Shown here in pieces: positions 7,173-14,450 of a stretch of 21,017 nt of DNA. The notes under the pieces were generated by a model. It made no database searches and had not been told where the DNA came from. It saw nothing but the letters and a program-made list of their open reading frames with translations. The stretch covers positions 1-21,017 of the forward strand of contig SBHI01000181.1 of NCBI GenBank assembly GCA_006226225.1, read 5' to 3'. Each line of letters begins with the position of its first letter. Positions within the stretch are counted from its first letter, which is position 1. The position numbers and the translations under genes are program-made. Source of the stretch: Alphaproteobacteria bacterium (GTDB lineage: Bacteria > Pseudomonadota > Alphaproteobacteria > Micavibrionales > CSBR16-224).

Positions 7173-7868
7173 ATGGCATCTTATCAGGAAACAATGAAGA
7201 ACATGCGGGAAAACGCACAGGATGTGTCGCTGGGTGATGGGCTGTCTGTTAGACAGTATAACAGCAGTATGTCTAATATGTGGCTGTTGTCTTTTACGGA
7301 TATTATTGCATTGATGCTGGTATTTTTTGTGATGCTGTTTTCAATGTCGCAGCCTGATGAAGATGTCTGGGTGTCGATGGTGCAAGGCATGTCGCAGGGG
7401 CAAAAAGAAAACAGCGCGGCGCAAGGGGAAGAAAGCACGGGGCTTTACGGTACGGTGGATATGGACCGCATTCGGCGTCAGCCTGCACTGAGTACGAACT
7501 ATCTTTTCGCGGTTTTGAAACGTTTGCAGGAAAATAATCCGGTGCTGTCCGGCGCCTCTTTTGAAAGTTACGAGCGGGAAACACATTTGACCTTGCCTTA
7601 TGATAGTTTGTTCGATGAAGGGGATCCGCAGGAAGTTAGTACAACAGGACGTGAAATTATGGCACTGCTGACCGGTACGCTGGGGCATTTGCAGAACCGC
7701 ATGGATATCGTTTTATTCGGCCCTGCCGACAGGCTGGAAACAAAAATGCTGCAATCCGGTGTTTTGGCGGGGCTGTTCACGGCCAAGGGCTATAAAGGCC
7801 AGATTAAAACCATCAGTCATACGGCAGAGCAGCCGCGGCTAAGACTGGTGATCTATTCTGGCCGCTAG
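7173..7868 (+). CDS. MotB-like stator protein
   Basis: A 231-residue protein with a short cytoplasmic N-terminus and one membrane helix at about 40-58 (SFTDIIALMLVFFVMLFSMS). Asp43 sits at the start of the helix in the WxxSFTDI context, where MotB/PomB place the ion-carrying aspartate. The following residues resemble the plug, and the C-terminal domain (THLTLPYDSLFDEGDPQEVSTT onward) is a divergent OmpA-like domain with the 'LFDEG' beginning typical of MotB. It would anchor a stator to peptidoglycan. No MotA partner is in the window. The ATG at 7173 has AGGG 11 bases upstream; a GTG at 7161 is also possible. It ends the flagellar operon and is convergent with dgkA. Confidence 0.7.
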   Translation: MASYQETMKNMRENAQDVSLGDGLSVRQYNSSMSNMWLLSFTDIIALMLVFFVMLFSMSQPDEDVWVSMVQGMSQGQKENSAAQGEESTGLYGTVDMDRIRRQPALSTNYLFAVLKRLQENNPVLSGASFESYERETHLTLPYDSLFDEGDPQEVSTTGREIMALLTGTLGHLQNRMDIVLFGPADRLETKMLQSGVLAGLFTAKGYKGQIKTISHTAEQPRLRLVIYSGR

Positions 7869-7917
7869 AAATCTGTAATATCAATAGCTGGAACGCTAAA
7901 TTTGAGATGTTGGGTGT

Positions 7918-8310
7918 CTAGAGAAGGGCTGCGCCCCAAACCAGCGCGGCAATCACTAAGGCGATCAGAACGGCGAGTGACCCCATATCCTTCCCGATTT
8001 TTGTCAGCGGATGAATCTCATCGGAAATGCGGTCAAGCGTGGCTTCGATTGCGGTATTTAAGACTTCTACCAACAAAATAAACAGCACGCTGACAATCAT
8101 GGCAACAGTTTCGCCCGGTGTGTCACCCAGCAGCAAAGCCAAGGGAATTGCAACGAGTACCAGCAGCATTTCTTCGCGCATGGCGGTTTCGGTTTTCCAT
8201 CCCGTTGTGAGGGCGCTGAGCGAGTTTTTAAAAGCGGAGACCCAGCGGGCAACGCCACGGGATCGGGAAGCCGGTTTTTCTTGTTTTTCTTGTGAAACGG
8301 GCTCGTTCAT
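7918..8310 (-). CDS. dgkA: Diacylglycerol kinase DgkA
   Basis: A 130-residue integral membrane kinase that phosphorylates diacylglycerol to phosphatidate, recycling lipid left from membrane-derived glucan or lipid-A modification. The family signature NTAIEATLDRISDEIHPLTKIGKDMGS spans residues 85-111, including Glu89, Asp93, Lys107 and Asp108, which correspond to active-site residues of the E. coli enzyme. Three hydrophobic helices lie at about 48-64, 68-86 and 108-130. A 25-residue polar N-terminal extension makes it slightly longer than the 121-residue enteric form. It is convergent with the motor operon, with only 49 bases between the stop codons and no obvious terminator. It is divergent from ffh. 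Confidence 0.94.
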   Translation of the reverse strand: MNEPVSQEKQEKPASRSRGVARWVSAFKNSLSALTTGWKTETAMREEMLLVLVAIPLALLLGDTPGETVAMIVSVLFILLVEVLNTAIEATLDRISDEIHPLTKIGKDMGSLAVLIALVIAALVWGAALL

Positions 8311-8408
8311 TTTACCTGTCCGGTTATTGGCGGATGGCTGCGAAATTACGCCTTTGCGGGGCCACGGTCAAGGGAAAACGGGTATACCGCATATTCTGCC
8401 GAAAAATC

Positions 8409-8437
8409 TTGACAATGCGGCGGGTTTTCCGTATTTT
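8409..8437 (+). promoter_or_regulatory. Putative sigma-70 promoter of ffh
   Basis: A perfect TTGACA at 8409-8414 is followed by 17 bases and TATTTT at 8432-8437. The start would lie near 8444, giving an untranslated leader of about 150 bases before ffh that contains two inverted repeats. Confidence 0.5.
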
Positions 8438-8462
8438 TCGCGGCAGGTATAAAAGCCAGGCA

Positions 8463-8548
8463 GCAAAGAGATTCCTTTTAAAGATTTGTCTTCTTTGCGC
8501 TCCGCGCCCTCCCGTCGGTGAAGTTACACTCACGGGAGCCGTTTTTGT
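8463..8548 (+). promoter_or_regulatory. Two stem-loops in the ffh leader, possible attenuator
   Basis: Perfect 7-bp inverted repeats GCAAAGA/TCTTTGC (8463-8469, 8492-8498) and CTCCCGT/ACGGGAG (8509-8515, 8532-8538) lie between the putative promoter and ffh. The second is followed by CCGTTTTTGTT, resembling an intrinsic terminator with a 16-base loop. It could end a short RNA of about 105 nt or attenuate ffh. The rest of the 8311-8594 gap shows nothing else recognisable. Confidence 0.35.
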
Positions 8549-8594
8549 TATGTGCTTTGCGGATGGCCTGAAACAATATGAAGGATATTGATAA

Positions 8595-10226
8595 ATGTTT
8601 GGAAGCTTGACGGAAAGACTTGGCAGCGCGTTTGAAGGCCTGTTCGGCAAAGGTGTGCTGACGGAAGAGGCAGTCGGACAAGCACTGCGCGAAGTGCGCA
8701 TTGCGCTTCTAGAGGCTGATGTCGCCTTGCCGGTTGCCAAAGACTTTATCGATCATGTCCGCGCCGAGGCTGTTGGTGAAAAAGTTCTGAAATCGGTGAA
8801 GCCGGGTGAACAGGTCGTGAAAATCGTCCATGACGCGCTGGTGGAAATGCTGGGCGCGGCGAATGAAAGTCTTGATATTGCCCATACGCCGCCGGTACCG
8901 GTTTTGATGGTCGGTTTGCAGGGGTCGGGTAAAACAACGACAACGGCAAAACTGGCAAAATTTCTGACGGAAAAGGAAAAGAAAAAAGTCCTGATGGCAT
9001 CGCTGGATACGCAGCGTCCCGCCGCGCAGGAACAGCTGGAAATTCTGGGGCAGCAGATCGGCGTTGATACGCTGGAAATCATCAAAGGCCAGAAACCTGT
9101 CGAAATTACCGACCGCGCTTTGAAAGAAGCAAAACTGGGCGGCTATGATGTTGTTATTCTGGATACCGCAGGGCGTTTGTCGATTGACGAAGAGCTGATG
9201 ACGGAAGTTGCCGCTGTACGCGATCTTGCCAAACCGCGTGAAACGCTTTTGGTCGCAGATGCGCTGACGGGGCAGGATGCCGTGAATACGGCGAAAAATT
9301 TCCATGAACGTCTTGGCCTGTCCGGGATTGTTTTAACGCGGATTGACGGTGACTCGCGCGGCGGTGCGGCATTGTCGATGAAAGCCGTGACAGGCTGCCC
9401 GATCAAATTTATCGGTACGGGTGAAAAAACCGATGCGCTGCAGCCTTTCCATCCCGAACGGATTGCCGACCGTATTCTGGATATGGGGGATGTTGTCTCT
9501 CTGGTAGAAAAAGCTGCCGAGACGATTGAAAAAGAAGAAGCCGAAAAAATGGCGAAAAAGTTTCAGGAAGGCAAATTCGACCTTGATGACTTTTCGTCGC
9601 AATTGAAGCAGATGCGCAAAATGGGTGGATTTTCCGGCATCATGTCGCTGATGCCGGGCATGGGGAAACTGAAATCCGCTATTGAAGACGCCAATCTGGA
9701 TAATACCGTTATTAAACAGCAGGAGGCGATCCTGTCATCAATGACGAAAAAGGAACGTGGCGATCCGCGCATCCTGAACGCCTCGCGCCGCCGCCGTATC
9801 GCTGACGGGTCAGGCACCAGTGTGCAGGATGTGAACCGCCTTTTGAAGCAGTTCCAGCAGATGCAGACCATGATGAAAAAAATGCGCAAAATGGGTGGTA
9901 AAGGATTGCTGAAAAGCCTTGGCGGTATGCTGGGCGGCAGTGGTAAAGAGCTGGAAGCAATGGCGGCGCAAATGGGCATGGGCGGTGATATGCCGCCGGA
10001 ACTGTCCGGCAAAGATACAGGGCCGCTGGGGCCGAACCCGTTTGATGACGGTGCGGATGCAGGCGGCTTTGGTGGTGGCATGCCCCCGGGGCTTGGTGGT
10101 TTAGGCGGCGGGATGGGTATTCCGCCGGGAATGCCGCCGCTGGGCGGCGGCGGAAGCCGCGGCACGAAAAAGCCGATGAATAAACGCAAAAAGGCGCAGG
10201 CCGCCAAACGTGCGAAAAAGAAATAA
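8595..10226 (+). CDS. ffh: Signal recognition particle protein Ffh
   Basis: A 543-residue SRP54 GTPase that binds 4.5S RNA and signal sequences and delivers ribosomes to FtsY. The N domain covers residues 1-90. The G domain has GLQGSGKTTT at 107-116, DTQRPAA at 138-144, DTAGR at 190-194 and TRIDGD at 248-253 (TKxD in most homologues). The methionine-rich M domain covers about 300-455 with FSGIMSLMPGMGK and the RNA-binding SRRRRIADGSGTSVQDVN. A tail of about 85 residues rich in Gly, Met and Pro, ending in a lysine/arginine cluster, makes it longer than E. coli Ffh (453 residues). AAGGA precedes the ATG at good spacing. The rpsP gene follows after 74 A-rich bases. Confidence 0.97.
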   Translation: MFGSLTERLGSAFEGLFGKGVLTEEAVGQALREVRIALLEADVALPVAKDFIDHVRAEAVGEKVLKSVKPGEQVVKIVHDALVEMLGAANESLDIAHTPPVPVLMVGLQGSGKTTTTAKLAKFLTEKEKKKVLMASLDTQRPAAQEQLEILGQQIGVDTLEIIKGQKPVEITDRALKEAKLGGYDVVILDTAGRLSIDEELMTEVAAVRDLAKPRETLLVADALTGQDAVNTAKNFHERLGLSGIVLTRIDGDSRGGAALSMKAVTGCPIKFIGTGEKTDALQPFHPERIADRILDMGDVVSLVEKAAETIEKEEAEKMAKKFQEGKFDLDDFSSQLKQMRKMGGFSGIMSLMPGMGKLKSAIEDANLDNTVIKQQEAILSSMTKKERGDPRILNASRRRRIADGSGTSVQDVNRLLKQFQQMQTMMKKMRKMGGKGLLKSLGGMLGGSGKELEAMAAQMGMGGDMPPELSGKDTGPLGPNPFDDGADAGGFGGGMPPGLGGLGGGMGIPPGMPPLGGGGSRGTKKPMNKRKKAQAAKRAKKK

Positions 10227-10300
10227 CCAATAAACGAAAACAGTAACTTTAAAACAAACACACAATACAAAAGACGAAAAAACAGAAAGGAAATAAGACT

Positions 10301-10789
10301 ATGCTTAAAATCAGACTTACCCGTTCGGGTACAAAAAAACGCCCTTACTACCGTATCGTGATTGCCGATGCGCGCGCACCGCGTGACGGCCGTTTCATCG
10401 AAAAAGTCGGCACCTATAACCCGATGTTGCCGAAAACGGATGAAAACCGTGTCCGTCTGCTGGACGAGCGCATCAAATACTGGCTTGGTCAGGGCGCACA
10501 GCCGACGGATCGCGTTGCGATTTTCCTCGGTAATGCCGGTATCATTGAAAAGCCGGTCTTCAACAACCCGGAAAAAGCAAAACCGAGCGCCAAAACGCAA
10601 GAGCGTTTGAAAGAGCGTGAAGAAAAGCTGAAAGCAGCGGAAGAAGCTGCCAACGCACCGGCTGAAGAAGCACCTGCAGAAGAAGCGGTTGCCGAAGCTC
10701 CGGCGGAAGAAGCTGCTGCTGAAGAAGCACCGGTTGAGGAAGCTGCTGCGGAAGCACCGGCGGAAGAAGAGAAGAAAGAGGACGCTTAA
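10301..10789 (+). CDS. rpsP: Ribosomal protein bS16 with long acidic tail
   Basis: A 162-residue small-subunit protein, about twice the E. coli length (82). The conserved bS16 core lies in residues 1-85: MLKIRLTRSGTKKRPYYRIV, RDGRFIEKVGTYNP and ERIKYWLGQGAQPTDRV. A lysine/glutamate helix (about 90-112) and a low-complexity Ala/Glu/Pro tail (115-162) follow, built from near repeats of APAEEA. Such tails on S16 are known in alphaproteobacteria; their role is unclear. AAAGGA lies nine bases upstream of the ATG. It follows ffh and precedes rimM by 11 bases, the usual partner order. Confidence 0.97.
   Translation: MLKIRLTRSGTKKRPYYRIVIADARAPRDGRFIEKVGTYNPMLPKTDENRVRLLDERIKYWLGQGAQPTDRVAIFLGNAGIIEKPVFNNPEKAKPSAKTQERLKEREEKLKAAEEAANAPAEEAPAEEAVAEAPAEEAAAEEAPVEEAAAEAPAEEEKKEDA
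10655..10770 (+). repeat. Low-complexity Ala/Glu repeat in rpsP
   Basis: Imperfect tandem units of roughly GCACCGGCTGAAGAAG encode APAEEA-like repeats in the S16 tail. The unit is purine-rich and could vary in copy number between strains by slippage in multiples of three. Confidence 0.6.
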
Positions 10790-10800
10790 GCGCGCTTAGG

Positions 10801-11439
10801 ATGTCCGCTGACAAATCGGAGAAAAAGCGCGGGGGGCATGGGCCCTCCGGCGCTGAAACAGACGGGGGCGCGCCGCAGAAAACGGCGGCGCAGGATGACG
10901 CATTACTATGCGTCGCCCGCATTGGCCGCGCCTTTGGTGTGCGCGGCGGTGTGCATCTGACGCTTTTTGCGGATGACCCCGAACTGTTGCTGCGTGAAGA
11001 CGGCGTTTTGGACGAAAAAGGTAATTTCCTGTTCCGCGTTGATACACTGCATTGGCGCAAACAGGATGATTACACGGCGGAAATCGAAGGGATTACCGAC
11101 CGTGATGCCGCTGAAACGCTAAAAGGCAAAAAGCTGTATCTGCCGCGCGCCGTTCTGCCCGTGATTGAAGAAGAAGACAGTTTCTATTATGTCGATCTGA
11201 TCGGCATTCCTGTCTTTGCCGAAACAGGCGGGGCGGAAATCGGTGAAATCGTCTCCGTCCAGAATTTCGGGGCGGGGGATTTGCTGGAAATCCGCAAGTC
11301 GGAAAGTTTAAGCGCGCGCGGCGGCAGCTTTTACCTGCCCTTTACCAAAGAATGTGTTCCGGTGGTGGATATGGCGGCGCGGCGCGTTGTTGTCAACCTG
11401 CCGGAAGGCTATCTGGACGAGGGGAAAAAAACCTCTTAG
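10801..11439 (+). CDS. rimM: Ribosome maturation factor RimM
   Basis: A 212-residue 30S maturation factor that binds S19 and helps process 16S rRNA. The N-terminal RimM domain has ARIGRAFGVRGGVHLTLF at 39-56 and EGITDRDAAETLKGKKLYLPR. The C-terminal PRC-barrel domain has SFYYVDLIGIPV at 127-138, QNFGAGDLLEIR at 154-165 and YLPFTKECVPVVDM at 178-191, ending in VVNLPEGYLDE. The first 34 residues are a hydrophilic extension rich in Lys and Gly that is not part of the fold; no better in-frame start exists after it. The Shine-Dalgarno is poor (TTAGG touching the ATG), and a palindrome TAAGCGCGCTTA overlaps the rpsP stop, so translation may depend on coupling to rpsP. The usual trmD and rplS do not follow. 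Confidence 0.94.
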   Translation: MSADKSEKKRGGHGPSGAETDGGAPQKTAAQDDALLCVARIGRAFGVRGGVHLTLFADDPELLLREDGVLDEKGNFLFRVDTLHWRKQDDYTAEIEGITDRDAAETLKGKKLYLPRAVLPVIEEEDSFYYVDLIGIPVFAETGGAEIGEIVSVQNFGAGDLLEIRKSESLSARGGSFYLPFTKECVPVVDMAARRVVVNLPEGYLDEGKKTS

Positions 11440-11467
11440 GAAAAAAATCGGGGGCGATTGCTTTTGC

Positions 11468-11496
11468 TTGACAAAACCCCCGTAAATTGGTTTCTT
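11468..11496 (+). promoter_or_regulatory. Putative promoter of tRNA-Ser(GCU)
   Basis: A perfect TTGACA at 11468-11473 and TTTCTT at 11491-11496 are 17 bases apart. The predicted start near 11503 leaves a 5' leader of about 19 bases for RNase P to remove. A CGGGGG/CCCCCG inverted repeat (11449-11454, 11477-11482) straddles the -35. Confidence 0.4.
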
Positions 11497-11521
11497 AAGA
11501 GCCGTAAATACGGTTATATCC

Positions 11522-11613
11522 GGAGAGGTGGCTGAGAGGCTGAAGGCGGCGGTTTGCTAAACCGTTATACTGGGAAACCGGTATCGTGGGTTCGAATCCC
11601 ATCCTCTCCGCCA
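11522..11613 (+). tRNA. tRNA-Ser (anticodon GCU)
   Basis: A 92-base serine tRNA with CCA encoded. The acceptor arms GGAGAGG (11522-11528) and CCTCTCC (11603-11609) pair perfectly, followed by G discriminator and CCA. The anticodon stem-loop CGGTTTGCTAAACCG presents GCT, reading AGC/AGU codons. A long class II variable arm (TACTGGGAAACCGGTA) identifies it as a serine type. The T-arm reads TGGGTTCGAATCCCA. A strong terminator follows at once. Confidence 0.97.
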
Positions 11614-11650
11614 TAACAAATCACCCCCTTAAACGGGGGTGTTTTGTTAT
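11614..11650 (+). terminator. Rho-independent terminator after tRNA-Ser
   Basis: CACCCCC (11622-11628) and GGGGGTG (11635-11641) pair around a 6-base loop, and the flanks TAACAAA and TTTGTTA extend the stem by seven more pairs with one T-T mismatch. The 3' arm supplies a T-rich tract. It begins one base after the CCA and is likely bidirectional. Confidence 0.85.
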
Positions 11651-11692
11651 GCGGATCGGATGAGGCCGCACTTGACTGAATGAACAAGGCAT

Positions 11693-13564
11693 ATGCTCAG
11701 CATTAACGACATCACCTATACGATCGGCGCAAGAACCATTCTGGAAGATTGCAGCGCCAATATCATGGACGGCTGGAAGGTCGGCGTGGTCGGTGCCAAT
11801 GGTGCGGGGAAATCTACCCTGTTTAAACTGATCGCGGGAGAGCTGAGCGCTGACCGCGGCGATATCCAGCTTTCAGCGCGCCGCCGTCTGGGGCAGGTGC
11901 GGCAGGATATTCCCGAATGCGACACGCCGCTGATCGATATGGTGCTGGAAGCAGATGAGGAAATGTCGGCCTTAATGAAGGCGACGGAAACGGAGACCGA
12001 CCCGAACAAGCTGGGCGATATTTATATGCGGTTGACGGAGCTGGATGCCTATTCCGCGCCGTCGCGCGCCGCCATTCTTTTAAAAGGTCTGGGTTTTCAG
12101 GAGGAGGAGCTGCGCGCACCTTATTCCTCTTTCAGCGGCGGCTGGCGCATGCGTGTTGCGCTGGCGGCAGCGCTGTTTGTGCAGCCCGATGTATTGCTGC
12201 TGGACGAGCCGACCAACCACCTTGATCTGGAAGCGATCATCTGGCTGGAAGGCTATCTGGCGAATTATCCGCATACGCTGCTGATTATCTCGCATGACCG
12301 CGAGGTCTTAAATAAATGTATTGATCATGTCATCCATATCGACCGCAAGAAAATGACGATGTATACCGGCGATTACGATACATTCGAGTGCGAGCGCGCG
12401 GCAAAGCTGGGCATGCAGCAGAAAATGCACGAAAAACAGCAGGCGCACCGCGCACATATGCAGGCCTTTATCGACCGTTTCCGCGCCAAAGCGACCAAGG
12501 CGCGGCAGGCGCAAAGCCGCATCAAAGCCTTGGAGCGCATGGATATTATTGATGCCGTCATTGCCGACCGCGCCGTGCGTTTCAGCTTTCCGCATCCGAA
12601 AGAGCTTGCGCCGCCGCTAATCTCCTTCCGTGATGTGGCGGTCGGTTATGCGGAAGGCCAGCCTGTCCTGCAGCATATCTTTGAAAATATCGGGCCGGGT
12701 GACCGTATCTCTCTGCTGGGGGCGAACGGTAACGGTAAATCGACGCTGATGAAACTGATTGCGGGGCGCCTTCCCGCGATGTCGGGAGAGATGACGCGGT
12801 CGGGGAAATTGAAAATCGGCTATTTCTCCCAGCATCAGACGGAAGAGCTGGATGTGAATGAAACTCCCGTACAGGCGATGACGCGTATGGTACGCGAAAA
12901 AACGGGCGAGGCGCGGGAATCGAAAATCCGTGCGAAGCTCGGCCAGTTCGGTTTCTCGCATGAGCTTGCCGATAACCCGATCGGCAAATTGAGCGGCGGT
13001 GAAAAGGCGCGGCTGCTTTTCGCTTTCATGAGTTTCGATGCGCCGCATATGCTGCTGCTGGATGAGCCGACAAACCACCTAGATGTTGATGCCCGTGAAG
13101 CTTTGGTGCAGGCGCTGAATGATTATGAAGGCGCGATTATTATCGTCAGTCACGATCCCGGTATGGTGGAACGCGTGGCAGACAGGCTGTGGCTGATTAA
13201 GGACGGAGGCTGCAGCGTTTTTGACGGCGATATGGAGGATTACCGAAAATTTGTTGTGAAATCCCGCAATGAAGACAAAAAGAAAGAAAAAGAGCCGAAA
13301 AAATCCTCCACCAAAGCCGCGCCGCCTGTAAAAAAAGCAAACCCCGCCGCTTTGCAGAAAAAAAGCGACAAGATCGAAAAGGCCATTGCCGATTTGCAGC
13401 AGGAAAAAGAAAAGCTGGAGGCGCAGCTGTCCGATACAAGCCTGTATACGGATGCAAAAAAATCTCAGGAAGTGCAGAAACAGTATCAAGCGGTTTCGAA
13501 TGATATCGAACAGCAGGAAAAACTGTGGCTGGATATACAAAGCGAAATGGAAGCTGGCGCGTAA
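11693..13564 (+). CDS. ABC-F family ATPase (YheS-like)
   Basis: A 623-residue soluble protein with two ABC ATPase domains and no membrane segments, of the ABC-F group that acts on ribosomes. Domain 1 has Walker A GANGAGKST at 34-42, signature FSGGWR at 147-152 and Walker B LLLDEPTNHLD at 168-178. The inter-domain P-site tRNA-interaction linker at about 236-290 contains the YheS-like IDRFRAKATKARQAQSRIK. Domain 2 has GANGNGKST at 343-351, LSGGEKAR at 433-440 and LLLDEPTNHLD at 454-464. A lysine-rich linker and a C-terminal coiled coil (about 540-620) follow. The linker and FSGGWRMR resemble E. coli YheS more than EttA or Uup. The ankyrin gene follows after 22 bases, probably in the same transcript. 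Confidence 0.92.
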   Translation: MLSINDITYTIGARTILEDCSANIMDGWKVGVVGANGAGKSTLFKLIAGELSADRGDIQLSARRRLGQVRQDIPECDTPLIDMVLEADEEMSALMKATETETDPNKLGDIYMRLTELDAYSAPSRAAILLKGLGFQEEELRAPYSSFSGGWRMRVALAAALFVQPDVLLLDEPTNHLDLEAIIWLEGYLANYPHTLLIISHDREVLNKCIDHVIHIDRKKMTMYTGDYDTFECERAAKLGMQQKMHEKQQAHRAHMQAFIDRFRAKATKARQAQSRIKALERMDIIDAVIADRAVRFSFPHPKELAPPLISFRDVAVGYAEGQPVLQHIFENIGPGDRISLLGANGNGKSTLMKLIAGRLPAMSGEMTRSGKLKIGYFSQHQTEELDVNETPVQAMTRMVREKTGEARESKIRAKLGQFGFSHELADNPIGKLSGGEKARLLFAFMSFDAPHMLLLDEPTNHLDVDAREALVQALNDYEGAIIIVSHDPGMVERVADRLWLIKDGGCSVFDGDMEDYRKFVVKSRNEDKKKEKEPKKSSTKAAPPVKKANPAALQKKSDKIEKAIADLQQEKEKLEAQLSDTSLYTDAKKSQEVQKQYQAVSNDIEQQEKLWLDIQSEMEAGA

Positions 13565-13586
13565 AAACAGATAGGACAAAGCACAG

Positions 13587-14021
13587 ATGTCACCCGCAAA
13601 ATTATCTTCCGTCTTTCTGAAAGCCGCCCGCAATGGCGACGAAGAAAAAGTGAAATCCTGTCTTCAGCAGGGAATGGAAGTTGATCACGCGTATAATCTG
13701 GCCTTTGGGCTGGCGGCGAAAAACGGCCATATAGGGGTGCTTGAAATTTTGATGGAGCACGGTGCCGACCCGAAAGACCCTGATGCCTTGCGCTGGGCGG
13801 CGCAGGATAATCGGGGAGAGGTTGTCCGCTTACTGCTGGAGAACGGGGCGGATTTTGACGAAATTCCGAAGGCTTTGCAAACGCGTTTCCGCGCGGACTG
13901 GAACCGCAGCCGGGAAGAAAAAGCATGGCGGGCATGTGAGAAAGAGCACAGTAAAATCACACGGCACAATAACCGCCACCGCAATCTGCGCCAATTTGTA
14001 AGGCGCGGCAGGAAACTGTAA
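13587..14021 (+). CDS. Small ankyrin-repeat protein
   Basis: A 144-residue protein with about three ankyrin-type helix pairs in residues 5-95: FLKAARNGDEEKVKSCLQQGMEVD, FGLAAKNGHIGVLEILMEHGADP and LRWAAQDNRGEVVRLLLENGADF. The last 45 residues are strongly basic with many Arg, His and Asn residues (NRHRNLRQFVRRGRKL) and could contact nucleic acid or ribosome, which is inference. There is no signal peptide. AGGAC lies about 11 bases before the ATG. It follows the ABC-F gene by 22 bases. Its stop codon abuts the stop of the opposite-strand START protein without a single spacer base. The specific role is unknown. Confidence 0.8.
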   Translation: MSPAKLSSVFLKAARNGDEEKVKSCLQQGMEVDHAYNLAFGLAAKNGHIGVLEILMEHGADPKDPDALRWAAQDNRGEVVRLLLENGADFDEIPKALQTRFRADWNRSREEKAWRACEKEHSKITRHNNRHRNLRQFVRRGRKL

Positions 14022-14450
14022 TCAACTCATTTTGCTGAGGCGCTTTTCAAAGGCGTTGATGGTGACTTTCGTATTGAAAGGCAGCACGGCGCGTGCCAGC
14101 ATTTCCAGCGCGCGGCTGGCGAACTTGCAGTCCAGCGCATAGATGATTTTACAGCGCCCGTCCTCCAGCGCCTCATAACGGCATTCGGCTTTGAAATCTG
14201 AGAAAATATCCTCATCCGTTGTGACGCGGGTCAGGGTGTTTTTCTCCATATGGATTTCACAGTTATAGGAAAAAGTCAGCTTGCCGACCCCGATATGAAA
14301 GCGTGCGGCAATACAGTCATCTGTTCGTGACAGGATATCGACGGATTGAATATAGGATAAAAACTGCGGATAGGTTTCAATACCGATGGCGCAGGCGAAA
14401 ACCTTTTCACGGCTGTGGTTTAAAATTCTCTCGCCAATGACCTGCGGCAT
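14022..14450 (-). CDS. COQ10/RatA-like START-domain protein
   Basis: A 142-residue protein of the polyketide cyclase/START group, covering nearly its whole length with the helix-grip fold. Family signs are the opening ERILNHSREKVFACAIGIETYPQFLSYIQSV, the CEIHMEKNTLTRVTTDEDIFSDFKAECRYEALEDG strands and the long final helix FNTKVTINAFEKRL. Eukaryotic and alphaproteobacterial relatives (COQ10) bind ubiquinone and help its delivery to the respiratory chain; E. coli RatA was reported to inhibit ribosome association. No ratB or smpB lies beside it, so a toxin-antitoxin reading is not supported. The ATG directly follows the TAA of the upstream gene (TAAATG), so the two are probably translationally coupled. 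Confidence 0.82.
   Translation of the reverse strand: MPQVIGERILNHSREKVFACAIGIETYPQFLSYIQSVDILSRTDDCIAARFHIGVGKLTFSYNCEIHMEKNTLTRVTTDEDIFSDFKAECRYEALEDGRCKIIYALDCKFASRALEMLARAVLPFNTKVTINAFEKRLSKMS

Noticed and set aside
8324..8740. Open frames in the dgkA-ffh gap on both strands
   Set aside because: They overlap the start of ffh or run through the putative promoter, have atypical composition and show no ribosome binding site.
9563..10600. 345-codon open frame antisense to ffh and rpsP
   Set aside because: It is opposite two certain genes, has a Pro/Phe/Arg-biased composition typical of a shadow frame, and no recognisable domain.
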